NCBI GenBank assembly: GCA_015222555.1
Contig: JADFVM010000043.1
Span: 1-14,156 of the forward strand
Source of the DNA: Pseudomonadota bacterium
GTDB taxonomy: Bacteria; Desulfobacterota; JADFVX01
Length of the DNA stretch: 14,156 nt
Direction of reading: 5' to 3'
This document shows positions 13,510 through 14,156 of the stretch, piece after piece. The notes beneath the pieces were generated by a model. The model did no database searches, was not told the origin of the DNA, and worked only from the letters and a program-made list of their open reading frames with translations. The first letter of the stretch is position 1; each line of letters begins with the position of its first letter. A program made the translations under genes and the position numbers.

Positions 13510-13610
13510 AACATTTAGTCAGCTCTTTTTTAAGAAATTATAATGCTGGGCAACCTGATTTACGCTGATTTACGAAATAATAATTTTTCTGCAATCATGG
13601 ACTAAATGTT
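13510..13610. repeat. 11-bp inverted repeat flanking the 3' end of the SCPU gene
   Basis: AACATTTAGTC (13510-13520) and GACTAAATGTT (13600-13610) are exact complements, 79 bp apart. The second arm covers the last codons of the SCPU gene. The AT-rich interior contains GATTTACG twice (13558 and 13568). It could fold as a long-range hairpin in the mRNA or mark a small insertion. Confidence 0.4.
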
Positions 13611-14053
13611 ACTATCAGTGAATCGCTGTAGAGCCCTGCAGCGACGCTTTGCAATGCCGGAATTCTACCTGAAACCTTCACATTTCTTGATACATTCTTT
13701 GGCACATTTATATTGATGGTTCCTGTGCCGCCAGTACCGTCACCCCAGACAGTTGCTCTATTGCCTTTTGTGAAAACATTATAGTTAAGGAGATCAGATA
13801 ATGAAGCATGTTTCATCTGCCTTGGATTGAAACTGCTTGAATGGAGGCTGACGCCGATTGCAAGGGTTACAACTGTTTTCACGTCACAACTCACTGAAAT
13901 TGTTCCACCTCCATCTGTATCGACAGTTGCAAATATATCGTAATTAGGAAAAGTGACCGCCGTTGTCGTTACAGTACATGCAGAATGAGCCTCTGTGCAA
14001 AAAGTTAAAATGCTAAAAAAAACGACGGCAGTTACTCTATTTTTTAATTTCAT
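13595..14053 (-). CDS. SCPU-domain (Csu-type) pilus subunit
   Basis: A 152-residue secreted protein. Residues 1-24 form a signal peptide (cut after AHS), followed by one SCPU domain (spore coat protein U / Csu fimbrial family). Visible features are CTVTTTAVTFPNYDIF with Cys26, SVSCDV with Cys56 (predicted disulfide), the conserved NYNVFT...RATVWGDGTGGTGTI block, SGRIPALQSVAAGLYSDSL and the terminal IVTFSP beta strand. Such subunits are assembled on the surface by a chaperone and usher. This may be a tip or minor subunit. The start overlaps the preceding gene by 17 nt, so translation is probably coupled. The Shine-Dalgarno (GGGGA, 10 nt before) is weak. The remaining pilus genes would lie beyond the right edge. 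Confidence 0.9.
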   Translation of the reverse strand: MKLKNRVTAVVFFSILTFCTEAHSACTVTTTAVTFPNYDIFATVDTDGGGTISVSCDVKTVVTLAIGVSLHSSSFNPRQMKHASLSDLLNYNVFTKGNRATVWGDGTGGTGTININVPKNVSRNVKVSGRIPALQSVAAGLYSDSLIVTFSP

Positions 14054-14156
14054 AAGTCATTGTCCCCATGTCGAAAAATGTCCCTTCAAATTCAGGGATA
14101 TTAAGGTTTATTGTATGACTCTTGCCGAAGTAATCAAATTCAACATCATATGATCC
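14037..14156 (-). CDS. C-terminal end of a probable fimbrial usher (gene runs off the window)
   Basis: The last 39 codons of a minus-strand gene read GSYDVEFDYFGKSHTINLN then IPEFEGTFFDMGTMTYEIKK, ending with TAG at 14039-14037. The pattern YDVxxxYxGxxxxxxLxIP...xDMGTxT resembles the end of PapC/CsuD-type outer-membrane ushers (C-terminal plug-like domain). Overlap with an SCPU subunit gene supports this. The fragment is short, so a different pilus assembly protein is possible. Confidence 0.55.
   Translation of the reverse strand, partial: GSYDVEFDYFGKSHTINLNIPEFEGTFFDMGTMTYEIKK

Noticed and set aside
1..14156. CRISPR array, tRNA/rRNA genes, complete insertion sequence
   Set aside because: No regularly spaced repeats, cloverleaf or rRNA cores, or transposase genes were found on either strand.

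Overview
The window looks like chromosomal DNA of a Gram-negative bacterium. Sec signal peptides, a periplasmic MsrAB, a YbdG-type inner-membrane channel and a Csu-type pilus gene all point to two membranes. Gene content and dense short intergenic repeats resemble environmental Deltaproteobacteria (Desulfobacterota), but that placement is an impression, not a test. No rRNA, tRNA, CRISPR or complete transposon was seen.

Left part (1-3600): four minus-strand units. (i) The start of an HU-type nucleoid protein gene with a good promoter. (ii) A RES-Xre toxin-antitoxin operon whose promoter overlaps two phased palindromes. (iii) ybdG, ending in a rho-independent terminator. (iv) A small hypothetical gene ending in a similar terminator and preceded by an unexplained leader.

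Centre (3700-8520): a plus-strand block with an OmpR-family response regulator, its sensor kinase, an exported spondin-domain protein and an exported MsrA-MsrB fusion. The regulator promoter and the spondin promoter share almost the same 34 bp, including TGTGA repeats 11 bp apart and an aligned -10. This suggests that the two-component system controls itself and the spondin-msrAB genes, as an envelope methionine-repair regulon. The block lies between two direct copies of a 186-bp sequence (2778-2963 and 8278-8463, about 94% identical, offset exactly 5500 bp). That sequence carries the first codons and upstream region of ybdG. One copy plus the 5.5 kb between could have been gained as a unit.

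Right part (8551-14156): a radical-SAM protein with an unusual CX4CX2C cluster motif, then about 700 bp of repeat-rich non-coding DNA, the RNA-binding transcription factor gene tex, and another repeat-rich gap with a possible yceH 3' remnant. At the edge are two overlapping minus-strand genes of a chaperone-usher pilus: the tail of a probable usher gene and an SCPU-domain subunit.
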